Assembly: GCA_964631725.1 (NCBI GenBank)
Contig: CAZVYX010000006.1
Coordinates: 1-64,000 of the forward strand
Direction of reading: 5' to 3'
Source: GCA-2731375 sp964631725
GTDB lineage: Bacteria; Pseudomonadota; Alphaproteobacteria; GCA-2731375
Length of the DNA stretch: 64,000 nucleotides
Below, one piece after another: positions 27,269-37,483 of this stretch. Position 1 is the stretch's first letter; each line of letters starts with the position of its first letter. The notes below the pieces were generated by a model. That model was not told the origin of the DNA, ran no database searches, and saw only the letters and a list, made by a program, of their open reading frames with translations. Position numbers and translations under genes: made by a program.

Positions 27269-27305
27269 TTGACAGGCATACCCCACTGCTACATACATGT
27301 GTATG
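27269..27305 (+). promoter_or_regulatory. Likely promoter of XRE gene with overlapping palindrome
   Basis: TTGACA at 27269-27274, a 17-base spacer and CATACA at 27292-27297 make a good sigma-70-like promoter. The -10 is the left arm of CATACATGTGTATG (27292-27305), a palindrome with 6-bp arms and a 2-bp centre. An XRE repressor bound there would block its own promoter. Confidence 0.5.
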
Positions 27306-27387
27306 CAACCATTCGGAAGCATTCGGTATTAATTGGCGATCAATGATGTAAGTTGCCACTAGAGATTGCAGATGAGGAGTAGTACCA

Positions 27388-27810
27388 GTGACAGCGAACC
27401 CCAATCCAGTTGACATTCATGTCGGCTCACGTGTTCGGCTACGTCGCACCCTTCTGGGTATGAGCCAGGAAAAACTTGGCAATGCGCTGGGCCTGACTTT
27501 TCAACAGGTTCAAAAGTACGAGCGCGGCACCAACCGCATCGGCTCTAGCCGGCTGTTTTTGTTAAGTCGCATTTTGGATGTGCCTGTGTCGTTCTTCTTT
27601 GACGACATGTCACCGGAAATCGCCTCGGGACGGGCTGGATTTGCCGAGGCCGCCCAGGCTAACTTTGACCAGGACGATCTGGCGAAACGCGAGACGCTGG
27701 AACTGGTTCGGGCCTACTACAAGATTACCGACGCCGGCGTGCGCAAACGGCTGTTCGATCTGGTCAAGGCGGTTGGCGGCCAAGTCATCGAAGACGTCGA
27801 CGAAGGCTGA
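27388..27810 (+). CDS. XRE-family helix-turn-helix regulator
   Basis: 140 residues. The GTG start follows GAGGAG. The HTH_3 domain covers about 12-68: VRLRRTLLGMSQEKLGNALG, then FQQVQKYERGTNRIGSSRL. The C-terminal half is an acidic-basic helix region (DLAKRETLELVRAYYKI). Proteins of this type sit upstream of metK-trmB across alphaproteobacteria; some are called transcriptional regulators of methionine or cell-cycle genes, but the target here is unknown. A palindrome at its own promoter suggests autoregulation. Confidence 0.88.
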   Translation: MTANPNPVDIHVGSRVRLRRTLLGMSQEKLGNALGLTFQQVQKYERGTNRIGSSRLFLLSRILDVPVSFFFDDMSPEIASGRAGFAEAAQANFDQDDLAKRETLELVRAYYKITDAGVRKRLFDLVKAVGGQVIEDVDEG

Positions 27811-27842
27811 TCTACCTGAAATTTCAGCTAAATTGTACCTGC

Positions 27843-27883
27843 GTCGATTAGGCACTGCCCCTGAGGTGCGGGCGGTGCTTGAC
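27843..27883 (+). promoter_or_regulatory. Long hairpin in metK leader
   Basis: GCACTGCCC (27852-27860) pairs over nine positions with GGGCGGTGC (27870-27878), one G-U, and is extended by GTCGA/TTGAC (27843-27847, 27879-27883) across a one-sided bulge. A second stem CCGCC/GGCGG follows at 27907-27923. It may be an XRE-gene terminator without a T-run or a regulatory leader of metK; I could not match it to a known SAM riboswitch. Confidence 0.4.
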
Positions 27884-27979
27884 CGATGGTGAAAAGCCTG
27901 CAACAACCGCCTGCAGTTGGCGGCGGGGCCGCCGTGAAATGACTTGTGATCATGGTTCTTAACTAGCTGGAGGCGCCTC

Positions 27980-29150
<1,171 letters not shown>

Positions 29151-29158
<8 letters not shown>

Positions 29159-29870
29159 TAAACCCGCCCGCACGCTGTATGGCCGGCGGCGCGGCAAACC
29201 GCTCCGTGCCGGTCGGCGGGATGTTCTTGAGCGGCTGTTGCCGCAACTGAGCATCGATCCAGCCGGCTATCAGGACCGCAAACTGGATCCCCGCGCGTTG
29301 TTTGATGCGGAGGTTCAGGCGGTCTGGCTGGAGGTCGGCTTTGGCGCCGGCGAGCATCTTTCGGCCCTGGCCCGGGCCCATCCGCACATTGGCTTCATCG
29401 GTTGCGAGCCGTTCATCAATGGCGTGGCCCGTCTGCTGTCGGATGTGGATCAATATGGGCTGGCCAACGTGCGGGTGGTCATGGATGACGCCCGCGTCCT
29501 GCTGGATTGTCTGGGCCAGGGCAGTATCGGCCGCGCATTTCTGTTGTTTCCCGATCCCTGGCCGAAGCGCCGCCATAACCGCCGGCGTTTCGTCGTACCG
29601 GAAAATATTGCCGCCATGGCCAATGTCCTGGCCGACGGCGCGGAATGGCGCATCGCAACGGACCATAGGGACTATTGCCGTTGGATATTGGACCACATGA
29701 CGCGCTCCACTCAATTCGAATGGCTGGCCAGGCGGCCCGGTGACTGGCGCCAGCGGCCCGCCGGCTGGCCGCCGACCCGGTATGAGGAAAAAGGCCTGGA
29801 AGCGGGCCGGCCGCCGGTTTTTCTTGGCTTCGAACGGCGGCGCCGAAAACAACCCGGCGAACAGCCTTAA
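29151..29870 (+). CDS. trmB: tRNA (guanine-N7-)-methyltransferase
   Basis: 239 residues. TrmB methylates G46 of tRNA with SAM. The SAM-binding motif is LEVGFGAGEHL, with the later FPDPWPKRRHNRRRF motif diagnostic of TrmB. The start is a TTG at 29151 that lies inside the end of metK, so expression is probably coupled. Confidence 0.95.
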
Positions 29871-29873
29871 CGC

Positions 29874-29902
29874 TTGCTTTGCGCTGTCCGGGACCATATA
29901 TA
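29874..29902 (+). promoter_or_regulatory. Likely promoter of rimP-nusA operon
   Basis: TTGCTT (29874-29879), a 17-base spacer and TATATA (29897-29902), directly after the trmB stop. The spacing is ideal and the -35 has the TTGC form frequent in alphaproteobacteria. Confidence 0.55.
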
Positions 29903-29945
29903 GGCAACTAACAAATAGCCTGGCGACCAGCGGGGCGGTAACAAA

Positions 29946-29968
29946 GGTGGGCCAGCGGCCCGCCTTTT
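29946..29968 (+). terminator. Intrinsic terminator / attenuator upstream of rimP
   Basis: GGTGGGCC (29946-29953) pairs with GGCCCGCC (29957-29964) around AGC, followed by TTTT and, after GCA, TTTTTT. It lies about 45 bases downstream of the promoter at 29874-29902 and 40 upstream of rimP, so it could both end trmB transcripts and attenuate the nusA operon. Confidence 0.65.
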
Positions 29969-30007
29969 GCATTTTTTGGGCAGATTTCGTGGAGGCCGAA
30001 GCAGGTT

Positions 30008-30529
30008 TTGACGGCGGATAATCAACAACTGGGTGAGGTGGAACGCCTGATTGCGCCTTCAGTCGAAGCCATGGGCTTTCGCCTGGTGCAATTGAGCCTG
30101 AAGGGGGATACCGGGCAACCGACCCTGCAGATCATGGCCGAGCCCCTGGATGAAAGCGAAATGAACGTTGATCATTGCGCCGAGTTGAGCCGCGCCATTT
30201 CAGCCATCCTGGATGTGGAAGACCCCATTCCCAGCGCCTATTTGCTGGAAGTAAGTTCGCCCGGCGTCGACCGGCCCCTGGTCCGCCCGGAAGATTTCGA
30301 ACGGTTCTCCGGTTTTCAGGCCCGCATCGAAGCCGATACCGCGATCGACAGCCGTCGCCGCTTTGTCGGCCGTCTTCGGGGCCTGGATGATGACCAGGTC
30401 AGAATTGACGTGACCGACAGTGACGACAGCGTAAAAGAATTCGCCATCCCCTTCGATATCATCGCCCGCGCGAAACTGGTGCTGACCGATGAATTGATCC
30501 GAGACACCTTGAAAAAGAGAAAAAGCTAA
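30008..30529 (+). CDS. rimP: Ribosome maturation factor RimP
   Basis: 173 residues. RimP helps assemble the 30S subunit. The N-terminal domain (about 1-90) contains YLLEVSSPGVDRPLV, the family signature; a C-terminal SH3-like domain follows. The start is a TTG at 30008 with GGAGG upstream at 29991-29995. The stop overlaps the nusA ATG by one base. Confidence 0.95.
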   Translation: MTADNQQLGEVERLIAPSVEAMGFRLVQLSLKGDTGQPTLQIMAEPLDESEMNVDHCAELSRAISAILDVEDPIPSAYLLEVSSPGVDRPLVRPEDFERFSGFQARIEADTAIDSRRRFVGRLRGLDDDQVRIDVTDSDDSVKEFAIPFDIIARAKLVLTDELIRDTLKKRKS

Positions 30530-32142
30530 TGGCCGATGCACAAACAGTCGTAGGCGCCAACCGTTTGGAGCTGTTGCAGATCGCCGACGCCGTCGCGCGT
30601 GAAAAAGCGATTGACGCGGAAATCGTCGTCGAGGCGATGGAAGAGGCAATCCAAAAGGCGGCGCGCTCGAAATATGGCATGGAGAACGAGATCCGCGCTG
30701 AAATCGACCGCAAGACCGGCAATATTGGTCTGTTCCGGCTGTTGGACGTGGTCGAGGAAGTGGAAAACCCGGCGACGGAAATCCGTTTGACCGAGGCTCT
30801 GGGCCGCAATCCCGATGCCCGGGTCGGTGACCTGATCTCCGAGGCGCTGCCGCCCATCGACTTTGGCCGCATCGCCACCCAGACCGCCAAGCAGGTGATC
30901 GTGCAAAAGGTGCGCGAGGCCGAGCGGGAACGGCAATACGACGAATACAAGGACCGCATCGGCGAGGTCGTCAATGGCGTGGTCAAGCGGGTCGAGTACG
31001 GCAACGTACTGGTCGATCTGGGCCGGGCCGAGGCCATCGTGCGCCGGGACGAGGCGCTGCCCCGGGAAAGCCTGCGCCAGGGCGACCGCATCCGGGCCTA
31101 TATCTATGATGTACGCCAGGAACAGCGGGGGCCGCAGATTTTTCTCTCCCGCACCCATCCCCAGTTCATGGCGAAACTGTTCACCCAGGAAGTGCCGGAA
31201 ATCTATGACGGCATTATCGAGATCAAGGCGGTTGCCCGTGATCCCGGCAGCCGGGCCAAGATCGCCGTGGTCTCCAACGACAGCAGTATTGATCCGGTCG
31301 GCGCCTGCGTCGGCATGCGGGGCAGCCGGGTGCAGGCGGTCGTCAACGAGCTGCAGGGCGAAAAGATTGATATTATTCAATGGCTTCCCGATCCCGCCTC
31401 GTTCCTTGTCAACGGTCTGGCGCCGGCCGATGTGGTGAAGGTCGTGATGGACGAGGAGGCGCAGAAGTTCGAGGTCGTGGTACCCGACGAAATGTTGAGC
31501 TTGGCGATCGGCCGTCGCGGGCAGAACGTACGGCTGGCCTCGCAATTGACCGGTTGGGAAATCGATATCCTGACCGAAGAGGAAGAATCCGAACGCCGTC
31601 AGGAAGAATTGCGCCTGCGCAGCGAACTGTTCATGGAGGCGCTGGTCATTGATGAGATGATGGCGCAATTGCTGGCGACCGAGGGCTTTAACTCGGTGGA
31701 GGAAGTCGCCTTCGTGGAGCAGGAAGAACTGGCCACTCTGGAAGGTTTCGACGAGGACCTCGCCGCTGCCCTGCAACAACGCGCCAACGATTATATCGAC
31801 GCCCGCGATGCGGAGTTCGACGAAAAACGCGCCGAACTTGGCGTCACGGAAGAGTTGGCGGCGCTTGAGGGTCTGACGCCGGGCATGCTTGTGGCCCTGG
31901 GCGAGAACGGTATCAAGGAACTGGACGATTTCGCCGAACTGGCGACCGATGAATTGACCGACCCGGGCGATGGCCTGTTGCGTGGGTTTGATCTGGATGA
32001 AGAAACCGCCTCGGCCATGATCATGGCGGCGCGGGCGCATTGGTTCGACGACGAAGATCAGCCCGCAGACGATGGTGAGAACGCGGATACGGACACCGGC
32101 GAAGAATCTGGCGAAGAATCCGGCGAAGAAGCTGGTGAGTGA
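30529..32142 (+). CDS. nusA: Transcription termination/antitermination factor NusA
   Basis: 537 residues. Domains: NusA N-terminal RNA-polymerase-binding domain (about 1-130), S1 (about 135-200), two KH domains (about 230-345; SLAIGRRGQNVRLASQLTGW) and two C-terminal acidic HhH repeats (about 370-500). The extreme end is a short acidic repeat, GEESGEESGEEAGE, from a 12-base unit repeated three times. It precedes ylxR-infB as in most bacteria. Confidence 0.97.
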   Translation: MADAQTVVGANRLELLQIADAVAREKAIDAEIVVEAMEEAIQKAARSKYGMENEIRAEIDRKTGNIGLFRLLDVVEEVENPATEIRLTEALGRNPDARVGDLISEALPPIDFGRIATQTAKQVIVQKVREAERERQYDEYKDRIGEVVNGVVKRVEYGNVLVDLGRAEAIVRRDEALPRESLRQGDRIRAYIYDVRQEQRGPQIFLSRTHPQFMAKLFTQEVPEIYDGIIEIKAVARDPGSRAKIAVVSNDSSIDPVGACVGMRGSRVQAVVNELQGEKIDIIQWLPDPASFLVNGLAPADVVKVVMDEEAQKFEVVVPDEMLSLAIGRRGQNVRLASQLTGWEIDILTEEEESERRQEELRLRSELFMEALVIDEMMAQLLATEGFNSVEEVAFVEQEELATLEGFDEDLAAALQQRANDYIDARDAEFDEKRAELGVTEELAALEGLTPGMLVALGENGIKELDDFAELATDELTDPGDGLLRGFDLDEETASAMIMAARAHWFDDEDQPADDGENADTDTGEESGEESGEEAGE

Positions 32143-32795
32143 AGGCAACGGTCATGGGCAAGACAGCAGCAGCCGTAGAGGTGATGGAGGTGTCCGGGGC
32201 GGCGGTCAGCGTCCCCGAACGGCGCTGTATCGCCACGGGCAATTCGCTGCCGGCCGATGAACTGCTGCGTTTCGTGGTCGGGCCCGAGGGCAATATTTGC
32301 GCTGATCTTGGCCGGGAACTGCCGGGCCGGGGGATCTGGGTAAGCGGCCGGCGGGAACTGCTGGAACGGGCATTGAAGAAGCGCCTTTTTGCCCGCGCCG
32401 CCAGACAAGCGGTCGCGGTGGCCGAGGATCTTCCCGATCAAGTGGAAGCCCTCATGCGGCGGCGCGCCTTGGCGCTGTTGGGCCTGGCAAGACGGGCCGG
32501 TCAGTTGACCTTGGGCTATGAAAAGGTGCGGGCTTTGCTGGCCGCGGAGCCAACGGCGATTGTTGTCTCCGCCGGCGATGCCTCCCTCAGGGGCCGGGAA
32601 AAGCTGCTGGGCGGCACCGCCGCTTCCGATGCCGGCGAGGCGTCCGGGGGACGTATTGTTGTTGACCTGTTTAGTGTTGAAGAATTGAGTTTGGCATTGG
32701 GCCGTGAAAATGTGGTACATGCTGCCTTGCGGGTCGGTGGCTTGGCGGACCGCTTCTTGGCCGAATGCCGCCGATTGAAGGAATTTCGTGGCTGA
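32139..32795 (+). CDS. YlxR (DUF448) RNA-binding protein with L7Ae-like C-terminal region
   Basis: 218 residues from a GTG overlapping the nusA stop; an ATG at 32154 is an alternative start. The N-terminal YlxR domain shows ERRCIATGNSLPADELLRFV and GRGIWVSGRREL. The C-terminal region (about 105-215, ALLGLARRAGQLTLGYEKV) resembles a ribosomal L7Ae/L30e fold, a fusion usual in alphaproteobacteria. YlxR proteins bind RNA and in some bacteria affect rRNA or RNase P activity. Confidence 0.88.
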   Translation: MKATVMGKTAAAVEVMEVSGAAVSVPERRCIATGNSLPADELLRFVVGPEGNICADLGRELPGRGIWVSGRRELLERALKKRLFARAARQAVAVAEDLPDQVEALMRRRALALLGLARRAGQLTLGYEKVRALLAAEPTAIVVSAGDASLRGREKLLGGTAASDAGEASGGRIVVDLFSVEELSLALGRENVVHAALRVGGLADRFLAECRRLKEFRG

Positions 32796-32895
32796 AGGTC
32801 CGGCTGGCATAGGGCTGACCGGGGCGATTTGTCGCGCGAGTGTGTTGTTGATTTCCGACTGATGATAGCCGGAGTTGGCGGCCACCTGGAAAGAG

Positions 32896-35529
32896 ATGGG
32901 ACAAGACGACGTGAGTGATACGGGTAAAAAGAAAACCCTGAGCCTGGGCGGAGGCGAGCCCCTTAGTCTGCGAAAACCGGGCGAAGGCGGCGGAGCCCCA
33001 TCGCGTGGCGGAATGGGTGGCGGACGCAAGACAGTTAAGGTTGAAGTGCGCCGCCGGCGTGCGCCCGCGCGCGGTGCGCAGGCGGGCGCCGGCGAGGCCG
33101 CCGCGAAGCCGTCGGGCAAGGAAGAGTCCCCAGCGGTTGCGGCCAGCGCGCAAGCCAGCACCGCGGAAAGCACCGATGCGCCAAAGGCGGAAGCCCCCGC
33201 CAAGGCCGACGCGGGCGCCGGACGCACGCGTCACGTCCTCAAGACCCTGTCGACGGAAGAAAAATCGGCCCGCGCCCGCGCCCTGGAGAATGCCCAGGCG
33301 GCGGATCAGGCGGCCCGCGCCAGGGCCGAGGAAAATGCCCGCCGGCAAGCGGAAGAAGCAGCCCGGGTCGGGCGCGAGAGAGAAGCTGCCGAGGTCCGGC
33401 GCCTTGAGGAAGAGTCCCGGAAGAAGACCGAAGAGGACTCCCGCCGCAAGGCCGAGGAGGAGGCTGCCCGCAAGCTGCAGGAGGCCGAGGCCAAGGCTGA
33501 AGCCGAGGCCGCCGGCGCTGCCGCCGGGCGGCAGGGACAACCGCCCGAGGAGGCCAGAGAGGCGGCGCCGCGCCGTTCCGAGCGCCGGCCCGTGGAACGG
33601 CCGAAGCAGCAGCCCCGCGCCCGGACCGAGCCTAGGCGCCGGTCCGGCCGCATTACCGTCACGGAAGCCTTGGCCGACCGCGAGGAACGGGTCCGCAGTC
33701 TGGCCTCCATCCGGCGCGAACGGGAGCGCCGCAAACAGTTGGCCGCCGATAGCGGTGAAAGCCAAGGCAAGATTTTGCGTGAAGTCGTGGTGCCGGAAAC
33801 CATTACGGTTCAGGAACTGGCCAACCGCATGGCGGAACGGGGCGTTGACGTCGTGCGTTCGCTGATGGGCCTGGGCGTCATGGCCACGGTCAATCAGACT
33901 ATTGACGCCGACACCGCCGAATTGGTGGTCGCCGAATTCGGTCACAAACTGCGCCGCGTCTCCGAGGCGGATGTCGAAATCGGCCTGAAGGGCGACAGCG
34001 ATGACCAGGGCGATATGGTCTCCCGTCCCCCGGTTGTCACGGTCATGGGCCATGTGGACCACGGCAAGACCTCGCTGTTGGATGCCATCCGGGCCTCCGA
34101 CGTGGCCGCCGGCGAGGCTGGCGGCATTACCCAGCATATTGGCGCCTATCAGGTGACAACGCCGGCCGGAGCCAAGATCACCTTCATTGATACGCCCGGC
34201 CATGCCGCTTTCACGGCCATGCGGGCCCGTGGCGCGGAGGTGACGGATCTGGTTATCCTGGTCGTGGCCGCCGACGACGGCGTCATGCCGCAGACGATTG
34301 AGGCGATCAACCATGCCAAGGCGGCGGAAGTGCCCCTGATCGTGGCCGTCAACAAGATGGATCTGCCCGACGCCAATCCCAACAAGGTGAAGCAGGAATT
34401 ACTGCAATACGAAGTTATCCCCGAGGAAATGGGCGGCGATGTGCAGATCGTCGAGGTTTCCGCCATGAAGAAGCAAAACCTGGACGGCCTGGAAGAAATC
34501 ATCCAGCTGCGGGCGGAAATGATGGAACTGCAGGCCAATCCCGACCGCGATGCCGAAGGCGTGGTGGTCGAGGCCCAATTGGATCGCGGTCGTGGCGCGG
34601 TGGCGACGGTGCTGGTGCAGCGCGGAACGCTCTCGGTCGGCGATATTTTCGTCGCCGGGTCACAGTGGGGCCGGGTGCGGGCCCTGTTGGATAGCCATGG
34701 CCAGAACGTCGAGACGGCCGGTCCATCGATGCCGGTGGAAGTGCTGGGCCTGAACGGTGCGCCCAATGCGGGCGATGAGTTCAATGTCGTCGACAACGAG
34801 GCCCGGGCCCGCGAAGTCGCCGAATACCGGCAACGGGTGGAACGGGAACGCCGGGCCGCCGCCGGCGCGCGCGGCAGCCTGGAGCAAATGTTCTCCAATA
34901 TGCAGGACAGCGAAAAGAAGGAATTTCCGCTGCTGTTCAAGGCCGATGTGCGTGGCTCGTTGGAGGCGATCACTTCGGCGGTGGAGAACCTTGGCAATGA
35001 CGAAGTGTCGGCCCGGGTGCTGCATGGCGGCGTTGGCGGCATTACTGAATCCGACATCGATCTGGCCCGCGCCTCCAATGCGGTGGTGATTGGCTTCAAT
35101 GTTCGGGCCAATCCCCAGGCGCAGGAAATGGCGCGCCAGGAGAATGTTGATATTCGCTATTATTCGATCATCTATGAATTGGTCGATGATCTGCGCAAGG
35201 CCATGAGCGGCCTGTTGGCGCCGGAAATCCGCGAATCCATCATCGGCGGCGCCGAAGTTCTCGAGGTCTTCAATGTTTCGAAAATCGGTAAGATCGCCGG
35301 TTGCCGGGTGAGCACCGGTTTGGCCCGCCGACAGGCCCGCATACGTCTGTTGCGCGATGATGTGGTCATCCACACGGGCGGCCTGAAATCCCTGAAACGT
35401 TTCAAGGACGATGCCAACGAAGTGCGCGAAGGCAATGAATGCGGCGTGGCGCTGGAGAATTATCAGGATATCCAGGCCGGCGACCAGATTGAATTTTTCG
35501 AGGTCGAGGAAGTCGAACGATCACTTTAG
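32896..35529 (+). CDS. infB: Translation initiation factor IF-2
   Basis: 877 residues. A long low-complexity Ala/Arg/Glu-rich N-terminus (about 1-250, predicted coiled coil) is followed by IF2_N, then the GTPase with G1 GHVDHGKTSLL near residue 385, G3 DTPGHAAF and G4 NKMD, and the C-terminal beta-barrels that bind fMet-tRNA. Two starts are possible: ATG 32896 after GGAAAGAG, or GTG 32911, whose product begins MSDTGKKKTLSLGGG, the form typical of alphaproteobacterial IF-2. Confidence 0.96.
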   Translation: MGQDDVSDTGKKKTLSLGGGEPLSLRKPGEGGGAPSRGGMGGGRKTVKVEVRRRRAPARGAQAGAGEAAAKPSGKEESPAVAASAQASTAESTDAPKAEAPAKADAGAGRTRHVLKTLSTEEKSARARALENAQAADQAARARAEENARRQAEEAARVGREREAAEVRRLEEESRKKTEEDSRRKAEEEAARKLQEAEAKAEAEAAGAAAGRQGQPPEEAREAAPRRSERRPVERPKQQPRARTEPRRRSGRITVTEALADREERVRSLASIRRERERRKQLAADSGESQGKILREVVVPETITVQELANRMAERGVDVVRSLMGLGVMATVNQTIDADTAELVVAEFGHKLRRVSEADVEIGLKGDSDDQGDMVSRPPVVTVMGHVDHGKTSLLDAIRASDVAAGEAGGITQHIGAYQVTTPAGAKITFIDTPGHAAFTAMRARGAEVTDLVILVVAADDGVMPQTIEAINHAKAAEVPLIVAVNKMDLPDANPNKVKQELLQYEVIPEEMGGDVQIVEVSAMKKQNLDGLEEIIQLRAEMMELQANPDRDAEGVVVEAQLDRGRGAVATVLVQRGTLSVGDIFVAGSQWGRVRALLDSHGQNVETAGPSMPVEVLGLNGAPNAGDEFNVVDNEARAREVAEYRQRVERERRAAAGARGSLEQMFSNMQDSEKKEFPLLFKADVRGSLEAITSAVENLGNDEVSARVLHGGVGGITESDIDLARASNAVVIGFNVRANPQAQEMARQENVDIRYYSIIYELVDDLRKAMSGLLAPEIRESIIGGAEVLEVFNVSKIGKIAGCRVSTGLARRQARIRLLRDDVVIHTGGLKSLKRFKDDANEVREGNECGVALENYQDIQAGDQIEFFEVEEVERSL

Positions 35530-35607
35530 GCCGGCGCCTTGGCGGCCTTCGTTGCGCCGCCGCGTCACTGACGCCACTTATTCTGGCGGCCGATCTTGGA
35601 ATAGGGC

Positions 35608-36081
35608 ATGACAATGGCAAAGCATCGCGATTCCGGACGCCGAGATTCCGGGCGGCAGGCGCGTGGCCCATCACAACGCCAGTTGCGCGCCGGTGAGCTG
35701 ATCCGGCATGCGGTGGCGGAGGTGCTCACCCGCGAAGAGATCCATCACGAGGATCTGGCCGGTGTCGCGATCACGGTGACCGAGGTTGCCCTCAGTCCGG
35801 ATTTGCGCCAGGCGACCTGTTACATCATGCCCCTCGGCGGCAAGGACAGCGACAAGGTAATGGCGGCGCTGCGCCGCGTCGCGCCATGGCTGGGCGGCCA
35901 GGTGGCCCGGCGGGTCAGCCTGAAATTCGCGCCGCGGCTGCACTTCCGAATTGACGGCAGTTTCGACAACGCCTCCCATATCGACAATCTGTTGCGCCGT
36001 GATGACGTTGCGCCGGATCTCGAGGCGGGCCCAGACGATCATATGGACGATCATATGGACGACGGCGGCGATGGCGCGTAA
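35608..36081 (+). CDS. rbfA: Ribosome-binding factor A
   Basis: 157 residues. RbfA assists late 16S rRNA folding. The KH-like fold runs about 18-130 (QLRAGELIRHAVAEVL; RRVSLKFAPRLHFRIDGSFD). The C-terminus has a tandem repeat, DDHMDDHMDD, from two exact copies of GACGATCATATG-type units near 36037-36060. It overlaps truB by 11 bases. Confidence 0.95.
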   Translation: MTMAKHRDSGRRDSGRQARGPSQRQLRAGELIRHAVAEVLTREEIHHEDLAGVAITVTEVALSPDLRQATCYIMPLGGKDSDKVMAALRRVAPWLGGQVARRVSLKFAPRLHFRIDGSFDNASHIDNLLRRDDVAPDLEAGPDDHMDDHMDDGGDGA

Positions 36082-36967
36082 GCGGCGCGGCAGGCCAGTG
36101 CACGGCTGGCTGATCCTGGACAAACCCTTGGGCATGACATCGGCGCAGGCGGTGGCTAAGGTACGGCGGTGCTTTGATGCCGCCAAGGCCGGCCACGCGG
36201 GCACGCTCGATCCCATGGCCACCGGAATACTGCCCATCGCCATGGGGGAAGCGACGAAAGTCGTTTCGAAAGCCATGGATGGCGCCAAGGCTTACCGCTT
36301 CACGATCCGTTGGGGTGAAGAGCGGGATACCGATGACGCCGAGGGCCGGATTATCGCCGACAGTGGCAGCCGGCCAGCCAAGGCTGACATCGAAGCCGCC
36401 CTGCCGCCATTCACCGGCGAGATTGAACAGGTTCCCCCGGCCTACTCCGCCGTTAAGGTGGATGGCGCCCGGGCCTACGATCTGGCCCGCGGCGGCGAGG
36501 CGCCGGAACTGGCGGCCCGCCTGATCCGGATCGATGAATTGCATCTGCTTGATTGCCCCGATCCCGATCACGCGGTGCTGGAAATGATCTGCGGCAAGGG
36601 TGCCTATGTGCGCGGCCTGGCCCGCGACCTGGGCCGGTTTCTGGGCTGCCATGGCCATGTCAGTGAACTGCGTCGAACAAGGGTTGGAGACTTCGACGAA
36701 AGCATGGCGATTTCACTGGATAAACTTGAGGACATGGGGCATAAGGAGGCGCTCGACGACCTGCTTTTGCCGGTCGAGGCTGCGCTGGCCGACATCCCGG
36801 CGCTCGCCGTGACCGGTCCGGAGGCCGAACGTCTACGTTTTGGACAGGCTATCCGGGTTCCGCATAACGTCGAGGGAACCGTATACGCGACGACAGACGG
36901 CAGGCCGGTAGCACTGGCCGAAATTCATGCCGGTGAAGTCCGTCCGGTTCGTGTTTTTAATCTGTAA
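36071..36967 (+). CDS. truB: tRNA pseudouridine-55 synthase TruB
   Basis: 298 residues from the ATG at 36071, inside the end of rbfA. It makes the universal pseudouridine 55 in tRNA. The catalytic Asp is in KAGHAGTLDPMATGILP; the N-terminus GWLILDKPLGMTSAQAV and IEQVPPAYSAVKVDG are family motifs. A C-terminal PUA-like domain follows (about 215-298). Confidence 0.96.
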   Translation: MARKRRGRPVHGWLILDKPLGMTSAQAVAKVRRCFDAAKAGHAGTLDPMATGILPIAMGEATKVVSKAMDGAKAYRFTIRWGEERDTDDAEGRIIADSGSRPAKADIEAALPPFTGEIEQVPPAYSAVKVDGARAYDLARGGEAPELAARLIRIDELHLLDCPDPDHAVLEMICGKGAYVRGLARDLGRFLGCHGHVSELRRTRVGDFDESMAISLDKLEDMGHKEALDDLLLPVEAALADIPALAVTGPEAERLRFGQAIRVPHNVEGTVYATTDGRPVALAEIHAGEVRPVRVFNL

Positions 36968-36993
36968 GACCTTATTACGAATAGGAGATTTCG

Positions 36994-37263
36994 ATGTCGA
37001 TTACGGCCGAACGCAAGACCGAATTGATTGGCGAATTTAAGCAAACCGATAGCGACACCGGTTCACCGGAAGTGCAAGTGGCAATTCTGACCAGCCGGAT
37101 CACGACCTTGACCGACCACTTCAAGGAACACAAAAAGGACAACCACTCCCGGCGCGGCCTGCTGAAAATGGTCAGCCGGCGCCGTCGTTTGCTGGATTAT
37201 CTGAAACGCAAGGATCAGGCGCGTTATGAAGCTCTGATCAAGCGGCTGGGCCTGCGCCGTTAG
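36994..37263 (+). CDS. rpsO: 30S ribosomal protein S15
   Basis: 89 residues, the standard length. It binds 16S rRNA helix 20-22. The motifs DTGSPEVQVAILTSRI and HKKDNHSRRGLLKMVSRRR are diagnostic. The ATG follows AGGAG. It is placed between truB and pnp as in most bacteria. Confidence 0.98.
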   Translation: MSITAERKTELIGEFKQTDSDTGSPEVQVAILTSRITTLTDHFKEHKKDNHSRRGLLKMVSRRRRLLDYLKRKDQARYEALIKRLGLRR

Positions 37264-37483
37264 TATTGTCGGCAGGCATACCAAGTTTGAACAAGACTGA
37301 AGTCCGCGCCGCCACTCATGGCAACGCGGCCCCTGGCGCTTTCCGTGCCGGGTTTGTACGACGGCCATGGTCCATTCGGGATTATGGCAAACTGAACTGA
37401 ACGTAAGCGAAGCCATGTTTTGACCGGCGATGGCGCCGGATGAATTGGTAAGGAAACATGGCTGATGAGAAAGAGAGAACGAG

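Noticed and set aside
27811..27979. SAM-II or SAM/SAH riboswitch upstream of metK
   Set aside because: I could not match the conserved core of either class; only a generic hairpin can be claimed.
30526..32148. 540-codon open frame on the minus strand
   Set aside because: Antisense to nusA, whose product is unmistakable; the frame is a composition artefact.
32671..34314. 547-codon open frame on the minus strand
   Set aside because: Antisense to infB; rich in Gly/Leu/Arg from low-complexity coding on the other strand.
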